64,000 nt of DNA from Williamsia sp. 1138 (GTDB lineage: Bacteria > Actinomycetota > Actinomycetes > Mycobacteriales > Mycobacteriaceae), in the NCBI RefSeq assembly GCF_002095435.2, contig NZ_MJEJ02000049.1, forward strand, positions 1 through 64,000. Direction: 5' to 3'. The translations under genes and the position numbers were made by a program. Positions 44,177 through 53,564 of the stretch are shown one piece after another. The notes beneath the pieces were generated by a model. That model worked only from the letters and a program-made list of their open reading frames with translations. It did not search any database and was not told where the DNA came from. The stretch's first letter is position 1. Every line of letters starts with the position of its first letter.

Positions 44177-45571
44177 ATGGAACGCATGGAGGGCGTCGAC
44201 GCCGGGTACCTGTACATGGAAACGCCCACCATGCACATGCACACGCTCAAGATCGCCATCATGGAGCCCAGCGACAGCTACACATTTGCCGGGCTCCAGA
44301 AACAACTACTGTCCCGGATGAACGACCTGCCGCCTCTGAAGCAGCGTCCATTACCGGTTCCATTCGCTCTCAACCATCCGATGTGGATCTCAGACGGACC
44401 CATCGAGCCGGGCCGACACATATTTCGGCATGACCTACCCTCACCTGGTGGTCACACAGAACTCGAAGCACTGATCGGGCAGGTGTGTAGCACACCCCTC
44501 GACCGGGACATCCCACTCTGGGAGGTGCACGTGTGCGAAGGGATGGCCGGTGGACTGGTCGCGGTGATCGGAAAACTGCATCATGCGCTCGCCGACGGTG
44601 GCGCAGCCAACGCCCTGATCGCCAACATCGCCGACCCCCGGGAAGGCACCCCCACCGCAGATCGGCGATCCGGCCGCCCCGCGGACTGGCACTTCGACGC
44701 CGTCCCGGCGAAGGGCACCCAGATCAAACTGGCGCTTCGCGACGCGACCGTGCAGATCGGGACAATCCATGGTCTGCTCGGTCGAACGACGAGCGGCGCT
44801 GTTGCTGCTGTTCGTCGCCGGCGTGAGCACGACGTGAGTGTCCCCCGCCCGATTCTCGATGCCCCGCGCACCTCTTTCAACGGGGCGTTGACCCCGCGGC
44901 GGAACTTCGCCACCTGCACGCTTGATCTGGCTCACGTCAAGCAGGTTCGCAAGGCCAACGGAGTCACCGTCAATGACGTCGTCCTGGCGGTCGTGGGCGG
45001 TGCGCTCCGAACGTGGTTGGACGCACGCGACGAACATCCGGCGACTGCCCTGCTGGCCGGCGTGCCGGTCTCCACCGAAGAGGTGGGCAGTTCACCGCGG
45101 CTCAGCGGCAACCGGGTATCCAACCTGTTCACCACGCTCGCAACCGATGTCGACGATCCGATCGAACGGTTGCATACGATCTCGAACATCACGAGTGCCT
45201 CGAAAGATCTGCAACGCACCCTCGGCCCGAGCATGCTCGCCGACTGGGTCCAGTTCACCCCACCGGCTCCGTTCAGCGCTCTCCTGCGGTGGTATTCACA
45301 TGCGCGGATGGCGGCGCGACATGCGCCGCCCTTCAACGTGATCGTGTCCAATGTGAAAGGTCCGCCCGCCGAGATACGCATCGCAGGATCTCGCCTTCAC
45401 GACCTCTACAGTGTCGGGCCGCTCATCGAGGGCATCGGTCTCAACATCACGGCGTGGTCGTACGCCGGGCGCCTCAACATCGCGGCCTTGAGCTGCCCTG
45501 ACCTGATGCCCGATCTTCCTTCGCTTGTCGCCGCACTCGAGCCGGCCCTCCAACAATTGCGTAACCCGTGA
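44177..45571 (+). CDS. WS/DGAT wax ester synthase/diacylglycerol acyltransferase
   Basis: A 464-residue enzyme from the ATG at 44177 (MERMEGVDAGYLYME). The catalytic HHxxxDG motif is KLHHALADGGAANAL at about residues 135-149, and the family's second motif region is the VIVSNVKGPPAEI block. It transfers an acyl group from acyl-CoA to diacylglycerol or long-chain alcohol, making storage lipid droplets. It is translated 28 bases after FadD. Length is normal. Confidence 0.94.
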   Translation: MERMEGVDAGYLYMETPTMHMHTLKIAIMEPSDSYTFAGLQKQLLSRMNDLPPLKQRPLPVPFALNHPMWISDGPIEPGRHIFRHDLPSPGGHTELEALIGQVCSTPLDRDIPLWEVHVCEGMAGGLVAVIGKLHHALADGGAANALIANIADPREGTPTADRRSGRPADWHFDAVPAKGTQIKLALRDATVQIGTIHGLLGRTTSGAVAAVRRRREHDVSVPRPILDAPRTSFNGALTPRRNFATCTLDLAHVKQVRKANGVTVNDVVLAVVGGALRTWLDARDEHPATALLAGVPVSTEEVGSSPRLSGNRVSNLFTTLATDVDDPIERLHTISNITSASKDLQRTLGPSMLADWVQFTPPAPFSALLRWYSHARMAARHAPPFNVIVSNVKGPPAEIRIAGSRLHDLYSVGPLIEGIGLNITAWSYAGRLNIAALSCPDLMPDLPSLVAALEPALQQLRNP

Positions 45572-45595
45572 CGCAGCCCCAGAAAGGTGAGACAA

Positions 45596-46576
45596 ATGAC
45601 TGTCCGCACAGTGATGACCGCAGCGCAACGCCTGTCCGGCCCCGGCGTCGACCTAGTGCGCAAGGGAGCCGCAGCCGGACTACGTGCGGCACTTCCGTCA
45701 CCACCTGAGGTCGACAGCGTCCCCGAAGGCCAGATTCTCGAATTACCGGGTCGCGGAAAGACTTTCGTCGTCGACGTGCCCGGACCCACCCCTGAGGCAC
45801 CGACCATAGTGCTTCTGCACGCCCTCGGTTGCACCGCGTACCTGAGCTGGATGGCGACATTCGGCGCCCTGTCGAACCACTATCGGGTGGTCACTTTCGA
45901 CCAGCGATGGCATGGCCGGGGCATTCGCTCGTCCAAGTTCGAGTTCGATGATTGCGCCGACGACGTGGCCGCCGTATTGGACGCGCTCGGCGTCGATCGC
46001 GCGGTGATTGCCGGATACTCGATGGGCGGCGCCGTCGCACAACTCACTTGGCGGCGCCACCCGCACCGGGTCTGCGGCCTGGTGTTGTGCTCCACAGCAA
46101 GAAACTTCCGCGGCAAACACGGGGAGCGCCTCTTCTTTCCGCTCATGACCGCGACCATGATGCCTTTGACCGGCTTCGCGCTGGCACACGTGGATCAGCT
46201 GGCCCAGACCCTCCCCGAGCTGCCGTCGATCGAAGTGGCCGATTCGGCCGCCTGGACGCGAGTCGAGTTCCGCAGCACCAGTGCATGGTCGATCCCTCAC
46301 GCGCTCGCCGAACTGGGACGCTTCGACTCGGCGGCGTGGATCGGCGAGGTGGACGTGCCGACCGCCGTTGTCGTGACCACTCGGGACCGGATCATCCCCA
46401 GTCGCCGACAGCGCCGACTGGCCGCTTCGATCACCGGGGCACAAGTTTTCTCCGCGGCAGGCGGTCACGCTGCCATCGTGCTCGGAGCCACCGACTGGGT
46501 ACCGACATTTGTAGAGGCCGCCGAGAACGTGATTGCCAGGATCGATCCCGAGATCCGCGAACAATATTCCTACTGA
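45596..46576 (+). CDS. Alpha/beta hydrolase
   Basis: A protein of about 326 residues from the ATG at 45596 with AGAAAGGTGA upstream. It has IVLLHALGCTAYLSWMATFG (oxyanion region), the elbow IAGYSMGGAVAQLTWRRHPH and GGHAAIVLGATD with the catalytic His; an Asp in VVVTTRDRIIPS completes the triad. It follows the WS/DGAT gene by 24 bases and probably ends the KstR-type operon. It may act as a lipase or esterase. Confidence 0.9.
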   Translation: MTVRTVMTAAQRLSGPGVDLVRKGAAAGLRAALPSPPEVDSVPEGQILELPGRGKTFVVDVPGPTPEAPTIVLLHALGCTAYLSWMATFGALSNHYRVVTFDQRWHGRGIRSSKFEFDDCADDVAAVLDALGVDRAVIAGYSMGGAVAQLTWRRHPHRVCGLVLCSTARNFRGKHGERLFFPLMTATMMPLTGFALAHVDQLAQTLPELPSIEVADSAAWTRVEFRSTSAWSIPHALAELGRFDSAAWIGEVDVPTAVVVTTRDRIIPSRRQRRLAASITGAQVFSAAGGHAAIVLGATDWVPTFVEAAENVIARIDPEIREQYSY

Positions 46577-46708
46577 ATACTCGCGTCGACCGGCTGGGCC
46601 GCCTCTGGTCATGAACTACGAGTATGCGCGGAATGTGCATCACATCAAGACAATTGCCGACCAAGCACCACCACGGCACATAAATGACGCCAAGGTCAGT
46701 TGTTTTTC

Positions 46709-47437
46709 TCAGACGGGTTTGGTCCACGAGATCGAATAGCGAAACAACAGGTGTCGCCGAAATCGAGAACCCGGTAGCAACTCGTGTGCGAGCTTCTTCA
46801 TCTCGCGATAGGTGACAGGTGGCGGCCAAACAACGGGACAGGGATGTTTCCATAACTTGTGCCGGCTGAGTACGGCAAGCGCCGAGACGGTCGATGCGAG
46901 GTCGATGATCAGATCGCGGGGACGTTCGCTGCTCGCACATCCGATCACGATCACCGTGCCACCCGGTCTGACCAGTTCTGCCATGCGCACGAGCCCACGT
47001 GCGGCATCGATGTGATGAAGTACAGCCACGGAGACAACCGCGTCGAACGATTCGGATTCGAACGGATACTCGAGTGCATCGCCGCAGATGTAGTCGATGT
47101 CGCCGACCGACTGCTCGCGAGCTGCCCGAATACTGTCCTCGTCAGGGTCGATGCCCACGACGCGAGCTGACCGAGCTCGCAGTCTCCGGGCCAGCATCCC
47201 TTCCCCGCACCCGAAGTCCAAGACAGAATCGGTACCGGGCATCAGCTTGTCGGTCAGCCGATAGTAGTGGGTGTTGTAGTTCCAACGGTCCGAATCGGGC
47301 GCCGAATCCCCGTCCCAGGTTTTCAGATCGAATATCGATCTGTTGTGCTGAACATTTTGGACACTTCGTCCGGAATTAATCGCCTGTTCATCATGAGTGT
47401 CCTGCACCCGTGTCAGAGGCCACGAAAAATTGCTCAC
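46709..47437 (-). CDS. Class I SAM-dependent methyltransferase
   Basis: A 242-residue methyltransferase. Motif I is SVLDFGCGEGMLARRLRA, followed by VVGIDPDEDSIRAAR (acidic loop), ICGDALEYPFESESFDAVVS and VLHHIDAARGLVRMAELVRP with GGTVIVIGCASSERP. The short N-terminal part and C-terminal basic region (REMKKLAHELLPGSRFRRHL) suggest a small-molecule or lipid substrate, not identified. It is convergent with the lipid operon and stands alone. Confidence 0.9.
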   Translation of the reverse strand: MSNFSWPLTRVQDTHDEQAINSGRSVQNVQHNRSIFDLKTWDGDSAPDSDRWNYNTHYYRLTDKLMPGTDSVLDFGCGEGMLARRLRARSARVVGIDPDEDSIRAAREQSVGDIDYICGDALEYPFESESFDAVVSVAVLHHIDAARGLVRMAELVRPGGTVIVIGCASSERPRDLIIDLASTVSALAVLSRHKLWKHPCPVVWPPPVTYREMKKLAHELLPGSRFRRHLLFRYSISWTKPV

Positions 47438-47793
47438 GTCTGATCCCCGTCCATCCCGAATTGCCCGATTCGTTGTTCGTCATCAGTAATGACGTTTCCC
47501 GTCGGCCGACCAACCATTTGTCATATTCGCATATTCCGCCTGGCGGTTATGCTCGACAATATCAACTATTGCATAGAAGGGCGGCTGTGCGAATGTTTGC
47601 CCCTCCGGAAGTGGTAATACGGGACAATTCGTAGAGCGCCCCATTTCGGGCGTCGGTTGTCCTGACATCGTCCGCGATTTATTACGGAAGCGACACGCTC
47701 GACAAAAGACGGGTTGTCCACACGCAGGTTGCAGGGGTCCTCGGACTGTCCGGCACTGGCCTCCGGTCGGTGCCAGGTGGCACGATCGATGAG
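47438..47793. other. Divergent promoter region
   Basis: 356 bases between the methyltransferase (minus) and araC (plus) genes without a supported gene. It is notably AT-rich around 47500-47580. No palindromic operator was recognised. Confidence 0.4.
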
Positions 47794-48243
47794 ATGACCA
47801 GCAGACCCCGAGACGCCCAACAGTTGCGCGACCTCGCTCTGCTGCGCCGCGTCCGGGATCGGATCGACCGTGAGCATGCCCGGCCGCTCGACGTCGAGGC
47901 GCTCGCGCGCGGTGTGAACATGTCTGCAGGCCACCTCAGTCGCGAGTTCAAGAGGGCATACGGTGAATCCCCCTATGCGTACCTGATGACCCGGCGGATA
48001 GAGAGGGCCATGGCACTGCTGCGCCGCGGCGACCTCAGTGTCACCGAAGTGTGCTTCACGGTGGGCTGTTCATCGCTGGGCACGTTCAGCACCCGATTCA
48101 CCGAGCTGGTCGGCGTCCCACCCAGCGTCTACCGGCGTGACGCGGCGCTCTCGACCGCCGGGATGCCGTCGTGTGTGGCGAAACAGGTGACGAGACCGAT
48201 CAGGAATCGAGAAGCGCCCATCACCCCGTCGCAACTAGCGTGA
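47794..48243 (+). CDS. Minimal AraC-type regulator
   Basis: A 149-residue protein that is almost entirely the AraC/XylS DNA-binding domain with two helix-turn-helix units: LARGVNMSAGHLSREFKRAY and LSVTEVCFTVGCSSLGTFST with RFTELVGVPPSVYRR. It lacks the usual ligand domain. It overlaps the following VOC gene (GTGA), forming an araC-VOC-uvrA-like operon. Likely a local activator. Confidence 0.9.
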   Translation: MTSRPRDAQQLRDLALLRRVRDRIDREHARPLDVEALARGVNMSAGHLSREFKRAYGESPYAYLMTRRIERAMALLRRGDLSVTEVCFTVGCSSLGTFSTRFTELVGVPPSVYRRDAALSTAGMPSCVAKQVTRPIRNREAPITPSQLA

Positions 48244-48659
48244 CCGATATGAACATCAGCATCCACTCCAGCTTTCTCCCGCACAACGACCCGGAAGCCG
48301 CTCTTGCGTTCTATCGCGACACACTCGGCTTCGAGCTCCGCAATGACGTGGGGTACAACGGGCTACGGTGGCTCACAGTCGGTCCCGTCGGCCAGCCCGA
48401 TGTGTCGATAGTGCTGCATCCTCCGGCCGCCGATCCCGGCACCACCGACGTCGAGCGTCGCACCATCGAAGAGATGATGGCAAAGGGGACCTACGCCAGC
48501 ATCCTGCTGGCCACCAGCGACCTCGACAGCACCTTCGAGAAGGTCCAGGCGGGCGGCACCGAGATCGTCCAGGAGCCGACAGAGCAGCCGTACGGCGTTC
48601 GCGACTGCGCCCTGCGCGATCCCGCCGGAAACATGATCCGTATCCAGGAAAAACGCTGA
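48240..48659 (+). CDS. VOC-family (glyoxalase-like) protein
   Basis: A protein of about 139 residues from a GTG at 48240 that overlaps the araC stop; ATG 48249 is the alternative. Two VOC modules are visible: SFLPHNDPEAALAFYRDTLG with DVSIVLHPPAADPGT, and DLDSTFEKVQAGGTEIVQEP with YGVRDCALRDPAGNMIRIQE. Metal-ligand positions (His, Glu) are present. Members include glyoxalases and antibiotic-binding or modifying proteins. In this operon it may act on the same xenobiotic as the UvrA-like protein. Confidence 0.9.
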   Translation: MTDMNISIHSSFLPHNDPEAALAFYRDTLGFELRNDVGYNGLRWLTVGPVGQPDVSIVLHPPAADPGTTDVERRTIEEMMAKGTYASILLATSDLDSTFEKVQAGGTEIVQEPTEQPYGVRDCALRDPAGNMIRIQEKR

Positions 48660-48699
48660 AATCACCCTTCCAACCGAGATTTTGGAGACCGTAGCCCAC

Positions 48700-51084
48700 A
48701 TGGCCACCAAGAAGACCCCGCAACCGCCCGCCCAACACGTCGCCGACAGTCACGATCTGATTCGAGTCCAGGGCGCACGGGTGAACAACCTCAAGGACAT
48801 CAGCGTCGAGATACCGAAACGGCGACTGACGGTGTTCACCGGTGTCTCCGGGTCGGGCAAGAGCTCACTGGTGTTCAGCACCATCGCCGCCGAATCGCAG
48901 CGGATGATCAACGAGACCTACAGTGCGTTCGTCCAGGGGTTCATGCCCACCCTCGCGCGGCCCGAAGTCGACGTCATGGACGGACTGACGACAGCGATCA
49001 TCGTCGACCAGCAACGGATGGGCACAGATCCGCGTTCGACCGTCGGCACGGCCACCGATGCCAACGCGATGTTGCGAATCCTGTTCAGTCGTCTCGGTGA
49101 ACCACATATCGGATCGCCGCAGGCGTACTCGTTCAATGTCGCGTCGATCTCGGGCGCCGGCGCCGTGACCATCGAACGCGGTGGCCGTGAGACAAAGGAA
49201 CGCCGGGAGTTCAGCATCACCGGCGGCATGTGTCCGCGCTGTGAGGGGCGGGGTTCGGTCTCTGACATCGACCTCACCGCGTTGTATGACGCGAACAAGT
49301 CGCTCAACGAGAGCGCGATCACCATCCCGGGTTACAGCATGGAGGGCTGGTACGGGCGAATCTTCCGCGGCTGTGGATACTTCGACCCTGACAAGCCGAT
49401 CAGCAAGTTCACAAAGAAGCAATTGAACGATCTGTTGTACCGCGAGCCCACCAAAATCAAGGTGGATGGCATCAACCTCACCTATTCGGGTCTGATCCCG
49501 CAGATTCAGAAGTCCTTTCTCTCCAAGGATGTCGATGCGATGCAGCCTCACATCAGGGCATTCGTGGAGCGCGCGGTCACGTTCGCGACCTGCCCGGAGT
49601 GCGATGGGACGCGGCTGAGCGAGGCGGCCCGGTCGTCGAAGATCGGCAAGGTCAGCATCGCCGACGCGTGCGCCATGCAGATCAGCGATCTCGCGCAGTG
49701 GGTGCGTGGCCTGGACGAACCGTCGGTGGCCGGCCTGCTGTCCACGCTGCAGCAGACCCTCGACTCTTTCGTGGAGATCGGCCTCGGGTACCTTTCGCTC
49801 GATCGCCCCTCGGGCACTCTGTCAGGTGGCGAAGCCCAGCGCACCAAGATGATCCGACATCTCGGATCGTCCTTGACCGACGTCACCTATGTGTTCGACG
49901 AACCGACGATCGGCTTGCATCCACACGACATCGAGCGGATGAACAACCTGCTGCTCCGGTTGCGCGACAAGGGCAACACCGTCTTGGTCGTCGAGCACAA
50001 GCCGGAGACGATCGCGATCGGCGACCACGTCGTCGACCTCGGCCCGCGTGCGGGCTCCGAGGGCGGACAGGTGATGTTCGAGGGCACGGTGGAGGGTCTG
50101 CGGACAAGTGACACCCTGACGGGGCACCACCTCGACGATCGGGCGGCGTTGAAGGACTCGGTCCGCGACCCCGGTGGTTCGCTGGAGGTGCGCGGTGCCG
50201 ACTCGCACAATCTGCAGGACGTCGACGTGGACATCCCCTTGGGCGTTCTGGTCGTGCTGACCGGCGTCGCCGGATCGGGAAAGAGTTCGCTGATCCAAGG
50301 GTCGGTGACCGGTCTGGACGAGGTCGTATCGGTCGATCAGACCCCGATCAAGGGTTCCCGGCGCAGCAATCCGGCGACCTACACAGGACTGCTGGAGCCG
50401 ATCCGCAAAGCCTTCGCGAAGGCCAACGGGGTCAAACCGGCCCTGTTCAGCGCCAACTCCGAAGGCGCCTGCCCGACGTGCAACGGCGCAGGAGTCATCT
50501 ACTCCGACCTCGCCATGATGGCCGGGGTCGCGAGCAGATGTGAGGAGTGCGACGGAAAACGGTTTCAGGCCGCCGTACTGGAGTTCACGTTCGGTGGTCG
50601 CGACATCAGCGAGGTGCTCGGCATGTCCGTGGCCGAGGCCGAGGTGTTCTTTGGTGAGGGAGATGCAAAACTCCCTGCCGCGCACAAGATCTTGGAACGT
50701 CTCGCCGACGTCGGCCTGGGGTACATCAAACTTGGCCAGCCCCTCACCACTCTGTCGGGCGGCGAGCGGCAGCGGATCAAGTTGGCAACCCAGATGGCGG
50801 GTAAGGGCGAGATCTACGTTCTCGATGAACCGACGACCGGCCTGCACCTCGCCGATGTCGAGAATCTGCTCGGCTTGCTCGACCGCCTCGTCGAGTCCGG
50901 GAAATCAGTGATCGTCATCGAGCATCACCAGGCAGTGATGGCGCATGCCGACTGGATCATCGATCTCGGTCCAGGAGCCGGCCACGACGGTGGCCGAATC
51001 GTGTTCGAGGGCACTCCGGCTGACCTCGTGGCCGACAAGTCGACCCTCACCGGGCAGCACCTCGCCGCGTATGTCGGAGCTTGA
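48700..51084 (+). CDS. UvrA-like ABC protein (UvrA2/DrrC class)
   Basis: A 794-residue double ABC protein; ATG 48700 is preferred over 48682. Domain one: TGVSGSGKSSL, zinc block CPRCEGRGS and CPECDGTRL, signature LSGGEAQR, Walker B DEPTIGLHP. Domain two: TGVAGSGKSSL, CPTCNGAG with CEECDGKR, LSGGERQR and DEPTTGLH. It is about 150 residues shorter than canonical UvrA and has the class II layout of UvrA2/DrrC, linked to tolerance of DNA-intercalating drugs such as daunorubicin. It follows VOC by 40 bases in an araC-led operon, suggesting drug or damage response. Confidence 0.92.
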   Translation: MATKKTPQPPAQHVADSHDLIRVQGARVNNLKDISVEIPKRRLTVFTGVSGSGKSSLVFSTIAAESQRMINETYSAFVQGFMPTLARPEVDVMDGLTTAIIVDQQRMGTDPRSTVGTATDANAMLRILFSRLGEPHIGSPQAYSFNVASISGAGAVTIERGGRETKERREFSITGGMCPRCEGRGSVSDIDLTALYDANKSLNESAITIPGYSMEGWYGRIFRGCGYFDPDKPISKFTKKQLNDLLYREPTKIKVDGINLTYSGLIPQIQKSFLSKDVDAMQPHIRAFVERAVTFATCPECDGTRLSEAARSSKIGKVSIADACAMQISDLAQWVRGLDEPSVAGLLSTLQQTLDSFVEIGLGYLSLDRPSGTLSGGEAQRTKMIRHLGSSLTDVTYVFDEPTIGLHPHDIERMNNLLLRLRDKGNTVLVVEHKPETIAIGDHVVDLGPRAGSEGGQVMFEGTVEGLRTSDTLTGHHLDDRAALKDSVRDPGGSLEVRGADSHNLQDVDVDIPLGVLVVLTGVAGSGKSSLIQGSVTGLDEVVSVDQTPIKGSRRSNPATYTGLLEPIRKAFAKANGVKPALFSANSEGACPTCNGAGVIYSDLAMMAGVASRCEECDGKRFQAAVLEFTFGGRDISEVLGMSVAEAEVFFGEGDAKLPAAHKILERLADVGLGYIKLGQPLTTLSGGERQRIKLATQMAGKGEIYVLDEPTTGLHLADVENLLGLLDRLVESGKSVIVIEHHQAVMAHADWIIDLGPGAGHDGGRIVFEGTPADLVADKSTLTGQHLAAYVGA

Positions 51085-51193
51085 TCGATCCGTCCCCCAA
51101 GCGTTCTGCGACTTTTCGACATCTGTCAGAAAGTGGGTCTAAGCTCGGCAGTGCCGCAGAGCTGCGGCCTCGTTTTCTGAAAGGCAGATGCTC

Positions 51194-52297
51194 ATGACCA
51201 CCTCCGCCAACGCTGCTGTCCTGCGCGGTGTCGATTCCCCGTTCACGTTCGAGCAGGTGGTTCTCGATGACCTCGAGCCCACCGAGATCCTGGTGAAGAT
51301 CGTGGCGACGGGCCTCTGCCACACCGACCTCGCGGTGGTTCACGGTCACATCCCCGCGGCGCTGCCGATGATCCTCGGACACGAAGGTGCAGGCATCGTG
51401 GCGCAGGTCGGCGCAGCGGTCACCGGGTTCGAGGTGGGCGACCACGTGGGGCTTTCATTTGCCGCGTGCGGCCACTGCGACAACTGCTTGACGGGCCGAG
51501 CGGCCTACTGCGTCAATTTCCTGCTGCTGAACGTCGCCGGCGTCCGGGAGAACGGGACCACCACGATCGAAGGTTCGGATGGCGAGGTGATCCGGGGATC
51601 CTTCTTCGGGCAGTCCTCGTTCGCAACCCACGCGATCGTCAGCGCGCACAATGCCGTCAAGATCCCCGACGACGTACCCCTCGACATCGTCGGACCACTC
51701 GGCTGCGGCATCCAGACAGGAGCCGGAACCGTACTGAATTCACTGAACGTCCCGGCCGGAGCCAGCGTGGTGGTGACCGGAGCCGGCGCCGTCGGCCTTT
51801 CCGCCATCATGGCCGCGCAGATCGCGGGTGCCACCACGATCATCGCTGTCGACGTGCTCGACCAGCGACTGGAGTTCGCGACGAAACTGGGTGCCACCCA
51901 CACGATCAACGGCGCATCCGACGACGTCGTCGCGACGATCCACGCGATCACCGGCGGCGGTGCCGCATACGCGATCGACACGACGGCCATCCCGTCGGTG
52001 GTCGCCGATGCGATCAACTCCACCCGCTTCGGCGCTACCATCGCACTGCTCGGCGTGCCCAAACCGGATGCGGTGCTACCCCTCGGGTTGGTCTCCGGAG
52101 CGGGTAAGACACTCGTGGGCGGCATCGAGGGTGACTCGGTTCCGCAGGTCTTCATCCCGGAGTTGCTGGCGCTGTACCGTGCCGGACGGTTCCCTTTCGA
52201 CGAGCTCATCACGCGGTACGCATTCGACGACATAGAGAAGGCCATCGCCGACACTCAATCCGGCGTCACGGTCAAGGCCGTTCTGACCATGCCATGA
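51194..52297 (+). CDS. Zinc alcohol dehydrogenase, aryl-alcohol type
   Basis: A protein of about 367 residues; ATG 51194 has AAAGG 9 bases before. Catalytic zinc residues: Cys in TGLCHTDLA and His-Glu in LGHEGAGIV; four structural-zinc Cys in CGHCDNCLTGRAAYC. Rossmann motif VVTGAGAVGLSAIMA and acidic VDVLD suggest NAD. Features match aryl/benzyl-alcohol dehydrogenases (GSFFGQSSFATHAIV). A tetR gene follows after 7 bases on the same strand. Confidence 0.92.
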   Translation: MTTSANAAVLRGVDSPFTFEQVVLDDLEPTEILVKIVATGLCHTDLAVVHGHIPAALPMILGHEGAGIVAQVGAAVTGFEVGDHVGLSFAACGHCDNCLTGRAAYCVNFLLLNVAGVRENGTTTIEGSDGEVIRGSFFGQSSFATHAIVSAHNAVKIPDDVPLDIVGPLGCGIQTGAGTVLNSLNVPAGASVVVTGAGAVGLSAIMAAQIAGATTIIAVDVLDQRLEFATKLGATHTINGASDDVVATIHAITGGGAAYAIDTTAIPSVVADAINSTRFGATIALLGVPKPDAVLPLGLVSGAGKTLVGGIEGDSVPQVFIPELLALYRAGRFPFDELITRYAFDDIEKAIADTQSGVTVKAVLTMP

Positions 52298-52304
52298 CTC
52301 GCTG

Positions 52305-52883
52305 ATGGCAGCTCGGGATCCGCGGACCGTCCGCACCGTCGAAGGACTGCGCGCCGCTCTGCGCGAAATCCTCAAATCCGTTCCGCTCGATCAGATCTCG
52401 GTCAGTGAACTGTGTCGGGCCGCCGGCGTACAACGCACCAGTTTCTACACCCACTACCCCAGCGTGGGCGATCTGCTCACCGCGATGCTCGTCGAGGCGG
52501 TCGAAGACGAACTCGATGCGCCCGACATGACAGGATTGTCGATCGGCGAGGTCGCGGTGGCGTTCCAGCGGACCCTGACTTCCGCCTACGGCGTTGTCAC
52601 CCGGGACCGGGGGTTGTTCCAGGCGGGTTTCATGTCCAACGGATCGTCGTCGCTGCGGCGGGCGTTGACCGACATGTTCACCCGCCGGCTCCGGGTGGCG
52701 CTGCAGGTGTGGATCTCGCACGGCGTGGCGACCGACGTCGATGCGGACGTGGCGGTCCCTTTTGCTGCCGGCGGACTCACCGGATCCATGGAGGCCTGGG
52801 TGTGTGGCGACCGGGAGGACGAGGTCCGATGGGCGGACTCCGTTCGAGACCAGATGCCTCCCTGGTGGCCGAGACCGGAATAG
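52305..52883 (+). CDS. TetR-family regulator, co-transcribed with dehydrogenase
   Basis: A 192-residue protein. The N-terminal HTH reads VEGLRAALREILKSVPLDQI, then SELCRAAGVQRTSFYTHYPS. It lies 7 bases after the alcohol dehydrogenase on the same strand, so probably autoregulates that unit. The Gly/Trp-rich C-terminus (GGLTGSMEAWVCGDRED) follows common TetR_C types. Confidence 0.9.
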   Translation: MAARDPRTVRTVEGLRAALREILKSVPLDQISVSELCRAAGVQRTSFYTHYPSVGDLLTAMLVEAVEDELDAPDMTGLSIGEVAVAFQRTLTSAYGVVTRDRGLFQAGFMSNGSSSLRRALTDMFTRRLRVALQVWISHGVATDVDADVAVPFAAGGLTGSMEAWVCGDREDEVRWADSVRDQMPPWWPRPE

Positions 52884-52893
52884 GAGCGCGAGC

Positions 52894-53520
52894 TCAGGGC
52901 GCGAACGCCGCCAGCAGCATGCGCGCCGCGGTGCCGATGAGGGCCTGGCGATCCGAGGTCGGCGACCGCAGCAATGCGATCCGCAGACAGAGACTGGCGG
53001 TCGCGCCCATCGTGAGGAATACGAGATCATCGAGTTCGGCATCCCTGAGATCCGGTCGCAGTCGGCTGGGCAGGATGCGCGCAAGCGCCGCGACCGGTCC
53101 CTCGACGTCGCGCCAGGCGTCACCGAACTCCGCCTCGTCGGATGTGGACGAAGCCTTCAGCACCGCGGCATGCTTCTCGAACGCAGAAGTGAGGGTCTCG
53201 ACGATCGTGGTCACGGAGACCAACGGATCCAAGTCCATCGCGCGACCCACACCTGTCGCCAATTCCGTCGTGATGTCACGTATTGCCGACCCACGCAGTT
53301 CTTCGATGATCGAGTCCATGTCGGCGAAGTAGCGGTAGACCGTTCCGATACTGACGTGCCCATGGTGCGCCAACTCTTGTGTGCTGGGTCGAACACCAGG
53401 GTGTTGTTCGAGGAGTTCGACGGTGTTCTCGAGCAACCTGGCACGCATCTCGACTCCGCGTTGCTGCCGCGGTTTCGCCCGCGCCTGGACGTGGTCGGCA
53501 CCGCTTCGATAGTTCGCCAC
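52894..53520 (-). CDS. TetR-family repressor beside the MpaB-like gene
   Basis: A 208-residue regulator. HTH: RARLLENTVELLEQHPGVRP, TQELAHHGHVSIGTVYRYFA. A basic N-terminal arm (ARAKPRQQRGVEM) precedes it. It is divergent from the MpaB/Lcp-like oxygenase with only 44 bases between starts and a dyad within, so it most likely represses that gene. In rubber-degrading actinobacteria a TetR repressor (LcpR) is known to control lcp; this may be an analogue. Confidence 0.9.
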   Translation of the reverse strand: MANYRSGADHVQARAKPRQQRGVEMRARLLENTVELLEQHPGVRPSTQELAHHGHVSIGTVYRYFADMDSIIEELRGSAIRDITTELATGVGRAMDLDPLVSVTTIVETLTSAFEKHAAVLKASSTSDEAEFGDAWRDVEGPVAALARILPSRLRPDLRDAELDDLVFLTMGATASLCLRIALLRSPTSDRQALIGTAARMLLAAFAP

Positions 53521-53523
53521 AAA

Positions 53524-53558
53524 AGTGAATAGTAAGTGAGGATTCCTCGTGTTTCACT
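53524..53558. promoter_or_regulatory. Nested dyad between tetR and mpaB-like genes
   Basis: AGTGAA (53524-53529) and TTCACT (53553-53558) frame a perfect inner palindrome GAGGATTCCTC (53538-53548). It spans the whole 44-base divergent gap and is a good candidate operator for the TetR protein. Confidence 0.6.
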
Positions 53559-53564
53559 GAAGCC

